Assembly: GCA_949361645.1 (NCBI GenBank)
Contig: OX442424.1
Coordinates: 8,249,322-8,313,321 of the forward strand
Length of the DNA stretch: 64,000 nucleotides
Direction: 5' to 3'
Source: Spongilla lacustris
Lineage: Eukaryota; Porifera; Demospongiae; Spongillida; Spongillidae
Shown: positions 10,939-22,853 of the stretch, piece by piece
How positions within the stretch are numbered: the stretch's first letter is position 1
Layout of the letters: each line of letters opens with the position of its first letter
Made by a program: the position numbers and the translations under genes
The notes under the pieces: generated by a model
The model's input: the letters and a program-made list of their open reading frames with translations, nothing else
Database searches by the model: none
Told to the model about the DNA's origin: nothing

Positions 10939-13723
10939 ATGGCATCGTTATTGAAAAGTGTGTTCGGAGGTTCAAGTTCGGACAGCCAACCAACAGGTGA
11001 AGAGATGATTGAAAAACTAAAAAATAGGTAGGCTTTTTGTTTATTGTGTATAAATGAGAAGTGTAACACTAGTGATGAGCATTAATTAAGGTGTTTTGTT
11101 TGTATACAGAGCCGAATCGTCTACTCTTTTAGAGGATAGGCGGGATGCGGTTCGTGCCATTAAATCTCTCTCCAGAAAGTTCCGAAAGGAGGTCGGTACC
11201 AAGTGCACAGGTATTTTGGTGGACGTGCTGCGTAACAACAGATCTGACTGCGAGATAGTGGGATATGCGGTGGAGGCCTTGCTGAATGTGATGGCAGGCG
11301 AAGAGGGGAAAGACAATTCACTTGGTGCAGAGATGTCTGACATCTTCCTAAAAGGCGCAGACAGTGTAGCTCTTCTACTGAACCTACTGGAAGACTACGA
11401 CTTTCAAGTTCGCCTCCCCACTACCCGGCTCCTAACAGCACTCCTCATGATCAAGATCTCGGTCATTCAGGAGGCTGTTCTGTTGAACCCGATGGGAATA
11501 TCTAGAATGATGGACTTGCTTCAGGACAGTCGTGAGGTCATACGTAATGAGGGACTTCTGCTGTTGGCTCAGCTAACACGCTCAAATAGACAGATACAAC
11601 AGATAGTGGCCTTTGAAAACGCTTTTGAACGTCTTTTGACAGTGATTGTTGACGAGGGCTACACCGATGGAGGCATTGTCGTTGAGGACTGCTTCTATAT
11701 AATGCAGAACCTTCTGAAGGGTAACAACTCCAACCAAGCATTTTTCAGAGAAGCCAGCTTGATTCAACAGTTTTTGCCTCTCTTTGTGTTCAAGCATCCT
11801 TTGAATATAACTTGGTCGCCGCAAAAGATATCCAACATGCGCTGTGCTTTTATGCTTGTGCGAACACTAGTGTCCCCTGCGAACCCACACCAGAACACCA
11901 TCGCCTGCCAGAAGGCCATCAACCAGTGTGGCCTTCTGAAGCACCTGTGTGACCTCATGTTCTCGGGCGGTGTTCCCATTGAGATCCTCATTGAAACCAT
12001 AAACACTGTGGCCGAAGTGATCCGTGGCTGTGAGCCCAACCAGACGTACTTTGGCACCACAAAGACTCCCTCCACCCCACCTCGTGAAGCTGTTCTGGCT
12101 ATCCTGATGTCCATGGTCACGGAAAAGCAGCCTATGACTCTCCGACTTGCAGCTCTCTATTGCTTCCAATCGTTTGTTTACAAAAACGACGCCGTGCAGG
12201 CGCAGATTGTCAACACCCTGCTGCCGTCATCCACCGAGTCCTCCGTTTCAGCTGGTCACGTCCTTTGTGCCGGTCTCTTCGGCCAGGACACTCTCTCCAA
12301 CTGGTGCACCGCCGTTGCCCTCTCCAATGCCCTCAACTCGGCCCAGAAGCTGCAGCTGCTCCGTGTGCAGCTGTCGATGCAGGGGAAAGGACAGGTGTCC
12401 CTCCTCCAGCAGTGCACCAACATCCTTGCAGAGAGCCCCGACCTCAAGGTGCAGAGCCGGGTGGGTCTCCTCTTGCTCCTGTGCACCTGGCTGGCCGAGT
12501 GCAGCCCTGCCGTGATGCAGTTCCTGGACAACCCCTCCAATGTCTCCTTCCTCACTGCCCAGATCTCCCACCACTCGGCTACGGAGCAGGACCAGCTCGT
12601 TCGCAGCCTCTGTGCCTTCCTTCTGGGCATATGCCTCGCCTATCACGGGGGTGGGACCCAGATGGAGTACAGCCAGGCCACCCTCCTCCAAATCATCAAC
12701 CATCGCATTGGGTGCGACGTTTTCAATGAGTGCCTCAGCCACATCGCGATCTCCGAGTACTTTGTATTGGCCAGCAAGAGTCCCCAGCCCACAACTGACA
12801 CGCCGTACTTCGACTATGCCTTTACCGTCCTCTTCAAGAGGGTGAACGACATCATTGCCAAATCGCTGGACCCCAACGCTTCCATCCCACTTGCCCCGCC
12901 TCCAGCAGTGCAGAGCACGGTGGAGCACGTGGCCTCTCGCGGCAGCCAGTCAACAGGCACCAGTGTGGAGGACCACGACTCCATAGTGGCCCAGTACAAG
13001 GAGCTGATCAGGGACATGGACCAGGAGCTGGTAGCCCTGAAGGGCAAGTACGCCGAGCTGGAGAAGGCTTACAAGAGCTGCGAGGCCACGCTGTCGCACC
13101 AGAACCAGGAGATGCGGACCTTGCAGGAGCAGGTGGGGATGTACGGGCAACTCAAGCAGAAGGTGGGTGAGGGTGAGAGTAGCGTGGTCGCGCAGCTGCA
13201 GAGCACCGTGGTCTCGATGCAGAGGATACAGGAATCCCAGAGGCAGGACATTGTGAGCAAGGATGTTCTGATTGGTAGACTGCAGCAGCAGTTAGAGAGC
13301 ACAAAGTTGCTTCAGGAGCAGCATTCGTCTAGTGCCGTTGCAGATGTAGCACGACTGCAGGAAGAGTTGGCCGATTTGAGGGCTGAAAACGAGGCACTTC
13401 TGACTGAGAAGACTGCCTTGGATGAGCAGGTGAGATCGCTTCAACAAGAGTCACACAGACCCAGTACCCTTGATCAGGATAAAATAATTGCTGGGCTGAG
13501 GCATGAGCTTGATGTGTTGCACCAGAGCTACACCAAGATGGAGGAGAGCAAGAAGACAGTGGAGAAGGAACAAGAAGACCTTCTCGTTTTGTTAGCCAAT
13601 CATGATGTTAAAGCGAAAGAGTATCGAGCTCTTTTGACTGCACACAACATACCACTTCCAAAGGAGCTTGAGGAGGAAGAAAGTGGCAGTGGGGAGGATA
13701 GTGAAGAGGAGGGTGATTCTTGA
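10939..13723 (+). CDS. USO1: General vesicular transport factor p115 (USO1)
   Basis: Golgi tethering factor that captures COPII/COPI vesicles, working with GM130, giantin, Rab1 and SNAREs. Two exons: 10939-11027 and a single 2.6-kb exon 11110-13723, giving about 900 residues (human p115 is about 960). The armadillo-like globular head spans roughly residues 1-640, with family signatures SSTLLEDRRDAVRAIKSLS, SPMGISRMMDLLQDSREVIR, IVAFENAFERLL, DGGIVVEDC, ETINTVAEVIRGC and LSNWCTAVALSNAL. A coiled-coil tail follows (about 670-870), including KEQEDLLVLLANHD. The protein ends in the acidic C-terminus typical of the family (EEEESGSGEDSEEEGDS), the known SNARE/GM130-binding patch. The near absence of introns differs from most neighbours. 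Confidence 0.96.
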
Positions 13724-13905
13724 AATGAATAGTGTGGCTATATTCAGGAGATTTTGTAACACTTTGTTGCATGGCAAATCAGTTAAATTCTGTGTTTTTC
13801 CCGCAACTGGTGTGGGCACGAGGTTATGACTCGTAGTACAATTATAAAAAAGTACCTCGCGCAGCAGCCCAAGCACGGATGTTTCATTGCGCAAGGTCTG
13901 CAGAA

Positions 13906-16900
13906 ATGGAACACCGCATTGCCGTGCTAGTCTTTGCTTGCTTCTCTCTGGTTAATACCACCGGTTCATTGAAAAACTCCACGGAAACAGAAGTCAACTC
14001 CGGTGAGGTCCTAGCTATTGCACCCTTTGTGCCGTCCTTTGTGCTCATACGTTATAACGGCACATTGCAGCTACTAGTGCGCCCGCCCTCTATGGAGGCG
14101 ATATACTGTTAACGCCTGCGCAGAGGGCAATACTGGAAGAAGCACCAGGATCTTTGTCCTCGCAGCGGGCTGTAACTATTGATCGGCAGGCGTTATGGGA
14201 CAATGCGCACGTGCCTTACATCTTGGACAGCAGTTTATGTGAGTCGCTGGCGCATCTTTAATTCAATGCGCGGCGTTGTATACGTCTGTGTGTTTCGCAG
14301 CCACCGTGGCAAAAGTGGCGATTGCGAACGCCATCAGTAACTACAAGAAGCGAAGCTGCGTCCGTTTTGTGCCGAGGACTAACGAAGATGACTACGTGCG
14401 TTTCTACAAGGGAGACGGGTACGTGAGCGGCTACGAATTATTGTGCGATTTTTAAAAGCTTCAACTGACTTTGTTTTTCTAGATGCTTTTCTGTGGTAGG
14501 GCGCGCGGGTGGCCCGCAAGATATTTCTATTGGCACCGGCTGTGAGATCCCTGGGATCGTGATGCACGAAATGTTTCACACGTTGGGCAGGTGGCACGAG
14601 CACAGCCGACCTGACAGAGATCTTTACGTTAAGATTCAGTTTGAAAACGTCATACCTGGTAAGTCGATGGCGGGAGCGCCCGCCGCTGAGAATTACGTAA
14701 TTCGGACAGGACAATGGTTTAATCGATGGCGTCTGCGCCCAAAACGTTAGACAAAGCGAGGTACAATTTTGTCGTTAGCATGCTATAACAGCGTCCCGCA
14801 AAGCGATAGTACTCTAGCTCTACCACTGAATTAAAGATACCTCTACCAATAAGTTGATGGTAGAACGCTTGTATAATGTGTTCCATTTCACTGTTTTAGC
14901 ATAGAACAGTATACAAGATATGACCATACGAGGTAGTCATTGTGACACCCAGCCCACCTCCTATCAGGTTGACTCTTTATGCCGGGTCGGCCAGATGCTA
15001 CATGTACATGTAGTATCATGTAATTGTCAACTCACCCCTTTCACAGTTTCAGCCACATGTAGGTTGTTTTGTGCACATACTGCACAATGACCAACTAAAT
15101 CTCCCTATTGCACACAGGAGCTGAGATAAACTTCGACAAGCTAAGCCCATCCTTGGCTACAACCCAGGGTGTAACATATGACTTTGACTCAATCATGCAC
15201 TACCTGCCATTTGCTTTCTCTGCCAATGGCAGAGTCACTGTGATGCCACTAGATAGAAGTATTGACTTGAGCAGGTTGGGGCAGAGGATTGACTTCTCGC
15301 AGTATGACCTCCAACATGTCAACGCTTTGTACTGTTCAGATGGTTAGTGCTATTTGATGCAGTTTTTTGTGCTGTGATGCTGCAAATGCATATTTTTTTA
15401 AAAAGCAATTGAGCACTATGGGTAGATATTAATTGTGAGAAAGTAGATGATGTCATCCACTAAGACCCAGACTCACTTGTAGTACTTCCCCTCCCCCACC
15501 ATAGTTAAATGTATGAACACCATGTTTGAGTGCACACTGACTCTATACTCATTACCTGCATTTCATAAAATTGTCAACCACTGGCAATGCATGTGAACAC
15601 GTGCTGCTTATGTTTTATGCAGACAGAACTTGCTTGCACCTTAGTAATGCATCCATACTTGTGTTTGATATGTACTTGTGTGCATATATGCCAGGTGCAT
15701 CAGCTACTTGGGGGAGTTGGAGCGCATGGACCACATGCAGTCAGACGTGTAATGGAGGGGTGCGCACCAGAATTCGTGTATGTGAAAATGGGGGCAACTG
15801 TATTGGCAGCAACGTCGACACAGAACAGTGTAATACAGCAGCATGCCCAAGTAAGGATATTGCCTCTATGCAGATATGTGCATGAAATGTGTGTATGTGT
15901 ATATATTGAGTGTGTGTGCATATGTGTACGTGTGTGCATGTGTGAATGTGCATGCATGTGCATGTGTGTAAGTGGGCATGAACCAGCTTAAACAGTCCAG
16001 CAGAAAATAAGGTGCCATCTACTCCCTTCTGAGGTGTTTCAGTTTCATTTCCCACCCTTTCCAGTTGTTGCCACGTGGGCCCCCTGGAGCTCCTGGAGCA
16101 GCTGTTCTGCAAGCTGTGGGGGCGGGAGACAGCAGAGGGTCAGAGTGTGCACAGGGGGGAACATATGTGAGGGTTCCTCCACTGAATTCAGGGACTGCAA
16201 CACTAAGAGCTGTTCATCAGGTTAGAGCTGCATTGAATGATTTTTTTTTTTTTAGCTCTGTTTATGTCAATAATTGCTGTTTTACCCCCACCTTATTCCT
16301 CGCATCATCTACCAACAATGTCCCATCTAGAGCCCACCTGGTCCTCCTGGGGACCTTGGAGCAGCTGCTCGTCCACATGTGGGAAAGGGAGTCAGAGGAG
16401 GACCAGGATGTGTGTGGGTAATTCCACCTGTCGGGGCTCAGGCATAGAGGTTGCTGAGTGCAATGTCCAAAACTGTATGACAGGTAGGTACAGTATGTCA
16501 GGGGGGTACAGTATGACAGGTAGGTACAGTATGTCAGGGGGGTACAGTATGACAGGTAGGTACAGTATGTCAGGGGGTGAAGTATTAGTTGTACCAACAG
16601 GTCAATGGCGATAGGGTCATGAGCTTTCATATTTATGTGCATCAGTTATTGGTGAATCTATCCCCCCCCCAAATATTTAATTGCCCCAGTGGTAATTTAT
16701 GGAACCATTCATGTCCAACTCAGCTCCTCCCCCTTCCTAAAATAGACTCAAGTGCTAGGGTTGTCGTCTCCAAGGGATGTTACTACCTCTCACAGGATAA
16801 CGTGAAACTTGATAGTCTAGAAGGCTCCACCCCTGACCTCTCTGACAATCCCAGGAACAGGATGAATGCCATCGTCAAATGCCAGGAAGCAGCTCAGCAG

Positions 16901-17239
16901 TTTGGGTTTAACATCTTTGCCGTTTCCCTGGGATACTGCATCTCAGGTTCAAATTGGCTCTCTGATTACCAGCTTAACCCAGCTAGCGATGACAGATGCC
17001 ACAGCGGATTGGGCGGCAGAGCCACTGGATACATAACCATGAATGTGTACCAAATTACGGCAGCTAGACCACATCTGAATCCCCCGCAGTCTCTCCATCT
17101 GACCAACAGGACAGGACCGGCACTGTCCCATGACTCCGTGGCAGACACTGAAACAATGCAAACTTCATCCAATGCAAACCTGCTGCTGACACCAAGCACG
17201 CTACTATTGCTCCTGGCGTTCTGCTGCCTGTGGCTGTGA
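13906..17239 (+). CDS. Astacin metalloprotease with three TSP1 repeats and a hydrophobic tail
   Basis: Likely secreted or membrane-anchored zinc endopeptidase. Exons: 13906-14007, 14124-14238, 14301-14418, 14483-14658, 15118-15342, 15695-15850, 16065-16220, 16331-16483 and 16746-17239; about 564 residues. A signal peptide ([20 protein letters not shown]) opens it; an in-frame ATG nine codons upstream (13879) is the alternative start. The catalytic domain has [14 protein letters not shown], the zinc site [19 protein letters not shown] and the Met-turn SIMHY, so all key residues are present. Three TSP1 repeats follow, one per exon (each starting TW..W..W..C). A Cys-poor WSC-like module ([11 protein letters not shown]...GYCISGSN) comes next, then a hydrophobic C-terminus ([19 protein letters not shown]) with no basic tail, as in GPI-anchor signals. 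The prodomain is short. The GPI and WSC calls are inferences. Confidence 0.88.
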
Positions 17240-17388
17240 AGCTATAGACACGACCGCCATTACTGACGTGCATGCATTTGTTTTGTACCAATCTGAATGG
17301 AAGGGCTCTAAAGGTGGTCCTTACCAATCATGTACCCATGCATGTATAAATTATTTTTAACACTGCAGACATATAAAAGTGGTTAACG

Positions 17389-18390
17389 CTAAAACCCTGG
17401 CTTCCTCCCTTTCCCCCCTGTGGTCTTCTTTGCCTTCTTCTGTTCTGTCCTCTCTCGTATGTGCTTCTGGCGCGTCTCCTGACGCTTATCCTTCATCTTC
17501 TGCTCATTTTTAGTCCTCTCCTCCCACTGCTTCTTGCTGTGGCTCTTCTTCTTCTCTGTCCTCTTCAAGGTCTTCTTCAGGAGTTTTGGATCGTCCTTCA
17601 CCTTCATGCCCTTTGCCTGCTGCATTGCTCGCTTCCACTTCAACTTGTCCTCAAGTTCCTGGCCCTTCTTCTCGTCCTCCCTCTTCAGTTGGTCTAGCTT
17701 CTCCTGTATTGCTTCTGCCTTTCTCAGCAGACTGTGGTAGTTCTTCTTGGGACCCTGCTTATTGTCTTTCATGGGCACACTGAAGTCAAACTTGCTGTAT
17801 ACGACCCTCCCCTCCTGGTCTTGCACAGAGGGTCTGCTGGGTTGGGAGATTTGCTTCTCCGTCTTGCTCTGCTTGGCTGCGTTCTTTTTCTTCTCCTTCT
17901 TCTTCTTCCTTGCTTCAACCCTTTTCTGCCTTTTTTGTGCCAGTTCCGGGTCGACCACGCCCCCCTCGTCATCGTCCACTCTCCTCCTCTTCCTCATCCC
18001 CTCGATTCTCTTCTTCAGCTTGTCCCGCAGCTCATTCAAGCCGACACTCTGTACCTTCTCGACGCTGCGCGGCTCCGCTCTTCCTCTCAGGCCGTTCTTT
18101 GCATCACCTCCACCCTCTGTCTCATCGACTGACACAGCCTTGGCTCTCTCATCCTGCTGTAACTGTTCGATGGTCTTCTGGCTATCAGGTTCGAGCTTCA
18201 ACCTTTTGGCCTTCTTCGAAGCCTCTTTCGTCGACTGCTTGGGTGCCTTTTCCTTCTTGTTGTGAAAATGTTTGGTATGCTCGCCGGTCGGCTCCGCGTC
18301 CTTAACCAAGTATATCTTGGCGGGGATGAGGTTCACCATCGACGAAAAACAGGCCGAATGCTGTCTCAACCTCTCCTCTAATTCTCCCAT
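17389..18390 (-). CDS. SURF6: Nucleolar protein SURF6 (Rrp14 family)
   Basis: Nucleolar matrix protein of the SURF6/Rrp14 family, involved in ribosome biogenesis. It is a single exon of 333 codons plus stop, close to the human length (361). The N-terminus (LRQHSACFSSMVNLIPAKIY) matches the family N-terminal domain, which reads HS.YF...LIPAK. The C-terminal SURF6 domain is clear: YSKFDF, NYHSLLRKAEAIQEKLDQLK, DKLKWKRAMQQAKGMKVKDD and KKTLKRTEKKKSHSKKQWEE. The protein is extremely Lys/Arg-rich, ending KKAKKTTGGKGRKPGF, with several possible nuclear/nucleolar signals. It is convergent with the astacin gene (149 bp between stops) and divergent from UBL5. Confidence 0.93.
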   Translation of the reverse strand: MGELEERLRQHSACFSSMVNLIPAKIYLVKDAEPTGEHTKHFHNKKEKAPKQSTKEASKKAKRLKLEPDSQKTIEQLQQDERAKAVSVDETEGGGDAKNGLRGRAEPRSVEKVQSVGLNELRDKLKKRIEGMRKRRRVDDDEGGVVDPELAQKRQKRVEARKKKKEKKKNAAKQSKTEKQISQPSRPSVQDQEGRVVYSKFDFSVPMKDNKQGPKKNYHSLLRKAEAIQEKLDQLKREDEKKGQELEDKLKWKRAMQQAKGMKVKDDPKLLKKTLKRTEKKKSHSKKQWEERTKNEQKMKDKRQETRQKHIRERTEQKKAKKTTGGKGRKPGF

Positions 18391-18527
18391 CGCTCAGGTC
18401 ACTGGGTCCAAAGCAGCATATATAGTTGGTCACTTGTATGCCAGTTCAATATACACGTATCTAGCCTCCACGTGGACCACGCCCCGCTTTGGTTTAACCC
18501 TTCGTCCCACTACTACGTGATTTCAGC
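18391..18527. promoter_or_regulatory. Shared divergent promoter interval SURF6 / UBL5
   Basis: 137 bp separate the head-to-head start codons. A possible TATA-like ATATATAG lies at about 18418-18425. The pairing of a ribosome-biogenesis gene with a splicing-related ubiquitin-like gene suggests housekeeping co-expression. Confidence 0.6.
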
Positions 18528-19299
18528 ATGATTGAGATCACTTGTAACGACCGTCTCGGGAAAAAGGTTCGAGTGAAGTGCAAGTATCCACCAGTAGTTT
18601 TAAAACGTATAGCTTGCACGATTTTTGAGAGCCTTGGTTAGTTTTCTGACTAGCTTTTAGCCCTGATGACACCATTGGCGACTTGAAGAAGCTTATAGCC
18701 GCACAGACCGGTACAAGATGGGAGAAGATCGTCCTTAAGAAGTGGTAGGTAGTTTCCGACACGTTTAATTGCTGGCTTTTAGATCATTTATCGTACCTCC
18801 CGCTTTGTTTTTCACTCACCATCTTCACCTTTTTAAAAACCGTTCTTACATATTAACTTTGTTCCTCCCTCTCCACCACCTGTCTCAACCATTTCTACTA
18901 AAACTCCCTGTTCCCCTCTCCTCTCTCCTCACTACCACTCCCAACCTGTTGACGCAGGTATATCATATACAAGGATCACATCACGCTTGAAGACTGTATC
19001 CTTCTCACTCAGAGCTCTCAGCACGTGCTTTTAACTGCAGCGCTGCACATTTATGTATGTCCCTCAATTGGGGTGGGGGAAAGGGTGTGTGTGTACAAAT
19101 TACTCTCTAGAGTGTATGCATGCAATCACTTGCTGTAAGCAGGTAGCCGATGTGTAGCACCACACACACCACCTATCTTGTTTGACACACCGGTAGAGAG
19201 GGACCATTGCATTTGCACTTGAGAGCTTCTATCTTTCCTTTACTGGATGGCACAGATGAGATCCATGATGGCATGAACCTGGAGCTATACTATCAATGA
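18528..19299 (+). CDS. UBL5: Ubiquitin-like protein 5 (Hub1)
   Basis: Small ubiquitin-like modifier that binds spliceosomal proteins non-covalently and is not conjugated through a di-Gly tail. Exons 18528-18583, 18661-18744, 18958-18995 and 19256-19299 give exactly 73 residues, the same as human UBL5. Visible signatures are [59 protein letters not shown] and the end [13 protein letters not shown], with the conserved Tyr-Tyr in place of Gly-Gly. All splice sites are GT-AG and phases agree. The first candidate AATAAA after the stop (19428-19433) lies inside the adjoining palindrome. Confidence 0.98.
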
Positions 19300-19403
19300 A
19301 CCCCTGCAGCTTGTCTCCACACACCTTTGCTTGTATTGTGTTTTGTATGTGCTTTTATATGAAGTTACGTACTGGGTTTATTTAGTGCCATCATAGATAA
19401 TAG

Positions 19404-19806
19404 AACAAGATATAAAAATTTAATTAAAATAAAATTGGTGATGTAGGATTTGTATAGATAGCAATTGAGTAAAAAGGAAGGAAACAAGGAATTGCGGAAA
19501 TGATACAGCATTTGAGTATAAAGGAAGGAAACAAGAAATTACGGATATTATGCATTCATTAAAAATTATAAATATTACATACCTACATTTAGCAGACTTT
19601 CAGGCCAGGATTTGCTAAATAATGTAGGTCTGTAATATTTATAATTTTTAATGAATGCATAATATCCGTAATTTCTTGTTTCCTTCCTTTTTACTCAAAT
19701 GCTGTATCATTTCCGCAATTCCTTGTTTCCTTCCTTTTTACTCAATTGCTATCTATACAAATCCTACATCACCAATTTTATTTTAATTAAATTTTTATAT
19801 CTTGTT
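19404..19806. mobile_element. 403-bp near-perfect palindrome (foldback/MITE-like)
   Basis: The left arm starts AACAAGATATAAAAATTTAA at 19404; the right arm ends with its exact reverse complement at 19806. By eye the arms (about 190 bp each) differ by two substitutions (in GAGTATAAAGG and ATTACATACC) and one small indel near the centre, with a loop of only about 15 bp around 19596-19610. The element is A/T-rich with no ORF. I could not define a target-site duplication. It starts 105 bp after the UBL5 stop, so a UBL5 3' UTR could include it. Confidence 0.9.
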
Positions 19807-20600
19807 TCACTCCTTTTTTTTCCCCGGCGGGTTCCTACTCACACGTTGCATGCATGAGAGCAAACAATGAAAGAAGGGCAATCTTGGAATATAATATAGT
19901 GCATCACATCACAGCAGTATAGGACTGTTTGATCTGGACACTTGCTATCATCATTAAATATCACACAATAATAAAAAAATGTCTTTCTTTTAAACAGCTA
20001 AGTATCTAAACTGGCATGTGAGCAACACCCAGTCTCTCAGCTGGTTATTTTGAAAGGCAAGGGGACCCCTATAAAAGAAGTGGTTATGGAGGAGAGGAGG
20101 TATTAGTAGTGAAGGAACAACATTATATGCTCAGACCACAAATGCCCTTAACTACCCAGAGCATCATGAGATTTAATGCCATTTTCTAATGCCTAGCCTA
20201 ACACGCTTTTCATTAAACCGCTATGGATTACCAGCTACCAAAATTGGTTTATCAGGATCAACCGAAACATAGCACCCCCCCCCCCCCCGTCATGAAACTA
20301 TCCTCACATGATTCAAAGCCCTCTTCTCTTGACTGAAGGTACGCATGCGTTCTCCAAAGCCAGTAGCAAAGGCATCAGGATTAATCACCTTAAATGTCTG
20401 TCCTTGATGTGAGTATGTATATGATTAAAGCAATTGGCCATTCACACCAAAGATGCTTACCAGATTGCTTGCCATTTTCATAAGTGGTGTGCAAAAGCAC
20501 CACCAATGAGTACAGCACAGAATAGGTCTACCATCATGGCCAAACTGTATCCATTATATTCAGCTGTGTTGGGGCAAACAGGTGGAGAAGGAAGTCATTC
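19807..20600. other. Non-coding interval
   Basis: No plausible gene, RNA or repeat array. It holds a poly-C tract near 20276-20287 and ordinary A/T-rich sequence. The long minus-strand open frame that enters from the right is only the reverse of the G-rich minisatellite. Confidence 0.7.
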
Positions 20601-20644
20601 GTGAAGGAGGGGAAGGAAGTAGAGAGGAAGAGGAGAGAGGAATG

Positions 20645-22090
20645 GCAGTGGAAGGGAGAAGGGAGATGGGAGGGGAAGGGAGGATGGGAGGGGAAGGGAG
20701 GATGGGAGGGGAAGGGAGGATGGGAGGGGAAGGGAGGATGGGAGGGGAAGGGAGGATGGGAGGGGAAGGGAGGATGGGAGGGGAAGGGAGGATGGGAGGG
20801 GAAGGGAGGATGGGAGGGGAAGGGAGGATGGGAGGGGAAGGGAGGATGGGAGGGGAAGGGAGGATGGGAGGTGAGAGGAGGAGGTGAAGGGAGGATGGGA
20901 GGTGAAGGGAGAATGGGAGGTGAAGGGAGGATGGGAAGGGAGAATGAGAGGTGAATGGAGGATGGAAGGTGAGAATGGGAGGTGAAGGGAGGAGGGGAAG
21001 GGAGAATGGGAGGTGAAGGGAGAATGGGAGGTGAAGGGAGGATGGGAGGAGAAGGGAGGATGGGAGGTGTGAGGAGGAGGTGAAGGGAGGATGGGAGGTG
21101 AAGGGAGGAGGGGAAGGGAGGATGGGAGGTGAAGGGAGGAGGGGAAGGGAGGATGGGAGGTGAAGGGAGGAGGGGTAGGGAGGATGGGAGGTGAAGGGAG
21201 GAGGGGAAGGGAGGATCGGATGTGAAAGGAGGAGAAGAAGGGAGGATGGGAGGGGAAGGGAGGAGGGAAGGGAAGGGAGGAGGGAAGGGAGAATGGGAGG
21301 TGAAGGGAGGATGGGAGGTGAAGGGAGGATGTGGAGGTGAGAATGGGAGGGGAAGGGAGGATGGGAGGTGAAGGGAGGAGGGGAAGGGAGGATGGGAGGG
21401 GAAGGGAGGATGGGAGGTGAAGGGAGGAGGGGAAGGGAGAATGGGAGGTGAAGGAAGGATGGGAGGTGAAGGGAGGATGGGAGGTGAAGGGAGGAGGGGA
21501 AGGGAGGTGAAGGGAGGAGGTGAAGGGAGGAGGGGAAGGGAGGATGGGAGGTGAAGGGAGGAGGGGAAGGGAGGATGGTAGGTGAAGGGAGGAGGGGTAG
21601 GGAGGATGGAAGGGGAAGGGAGTATGGGAGGTGAAGGGAGGAGGGGTAGGGAGGATGGAAGGGGTAGGGAGGATGGGAGGGGAAGGGAGGATGGGAGGGG
21701 AAGGGAGGATGGGAGGGGAAGGGAGGATGGGAGGGGAAGGGAGGATGGGAGGGGAAGGGAGGATGGGAGGGGAAGGGAGGATGGGAGGGGAAGGGAGGAT
21801 GGGAGGGGAAGGGAGGATGGGAGGGGAAGGGAGGATGGGAGGGGAAGGGAGGATGGGATGGGAAGGGAGGATGGGATGGGAAGGGAGGATGGGAGGGGAA
21901 GGGAGGATGGGAGGGGAAGGGAGGATGGGAGGGGAAGGGAGGATGGGAGGGGAAGGGAGGATGGGAAGTGAAGGGAGGATGGGAGGTGAAGGGAGGAGGG
22001 GAAGGGAGGATGGGAGGTGAAGGGAGGAGGTGAAGGGAGGATGGGAGGTGAAGGGAGAATGGGACAGAGGATGGGACGTGAAGGGAGGAG
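20645..22090. repeat. G-rich minisatellite, 18-bp unit, about 1.45 kb
   Basis: Arrays of GATGGGAGGGGAAGGGAG, with TGAA and AGGA variants, arranged in two homogeneous blocks (about 20680-20870 and 21660-21960) separated by more diverged, higher-order units. The + strand is almost pure purine with regular G3-G4 runs, so G-quadruplex formation is likely. Less regular purine-rich sequence continues to about 22215. Long open frames on both strands are artefacts of the multiple-of-three period. Confidence 0.95.
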
Positions 22091-22215
22091 GGGAAGGGAG
22101 GGGGAAGGGAGAAGAGAAAAGGGGAGGAGGGGAATGGAGAAGGGAAGGGGGAGGGAGAAGGGTAGGGAGAGAGGGGAAGGGAGAAGAGAGGATGAGACAG
22201 GAGGGAAGAGGACGA

Positions 22216-22850
22216 GCAAAGGAGGGGATAGCAAGCACAACATCACACCTGTACAGATAACTCGGCAACATATCCGTGGGACATAGCACACACAAACATA
22301 CACATACACCCACCCTTCCAGAGTTTTCCATGCACTCCTCATCCTAGTGGGATGGTGTTCCCTTTCCTCTTCTCCATCTCCACCTAATAACATTGGCCAA
22401 GAACAGCTCACAACTGGCAGACACACATATTTGAATGAAAACAATATACCTTCCCCTGAGCAGCAGTGCTTGTGGCCATGTCAAGAACAAAGCTTTGTAG
22501 CAACTACTATGGGGTTAGTTCCAAGGATGCTCTGTCATGGGAGAGATATGAGTTATGGGGTTACCAGTGCAGCTTGAATGAACATGCAGCACCTAGCTGA
22601 TTTGCTCTGGTTGAAGGATATTCCCGTTAATAAAGTAGCAACCATGCACTGAACAGAACTCACTTATGAATGGTTCTACCAGCAGGCCATCGGCCAGATT
22701 GCATAGCGTACTGAGCTTACATGGGGGGGGGGGGGGATGCAAATAACATTGTAAATCGCAGACGACTTGCAAGAACACACGCAAAGGATATACCGTTCCC
22801 TTGCGCGCGAATAAACTTGGATATTGCACCCAAAAGGTATACTCCTACCT
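22216..22850. other. Non-coding interval
   Basis: No supported gene. It contains a short CA-rich stretch (22288-22312) and a G homopolymer near 22724-22737. It could be the intron 3' of the pseudogene exon on the minus strand. Confidence 0.6.
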
Positions 22851-22853
22851 CGT

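Noticed and set aside
12147..13302. Several 100-220-residue ORFs overlapping USO1 in other frames
   Set aside because: They are shadow frames of a GC-rich, strongly conserved coding exon.
17461..18305. Leu/Ser-rich + strand ORFs over SURF6
   Set aside because: They are antisense of the Lys-rich SURF6 coding sequence.
20534..22444. 636-residue minus-strand Pro/Ser-rich ORF
   Set aside because: It is the reverse of the 18-bp purine minisatellite, with no start context, introns or homologous domain.
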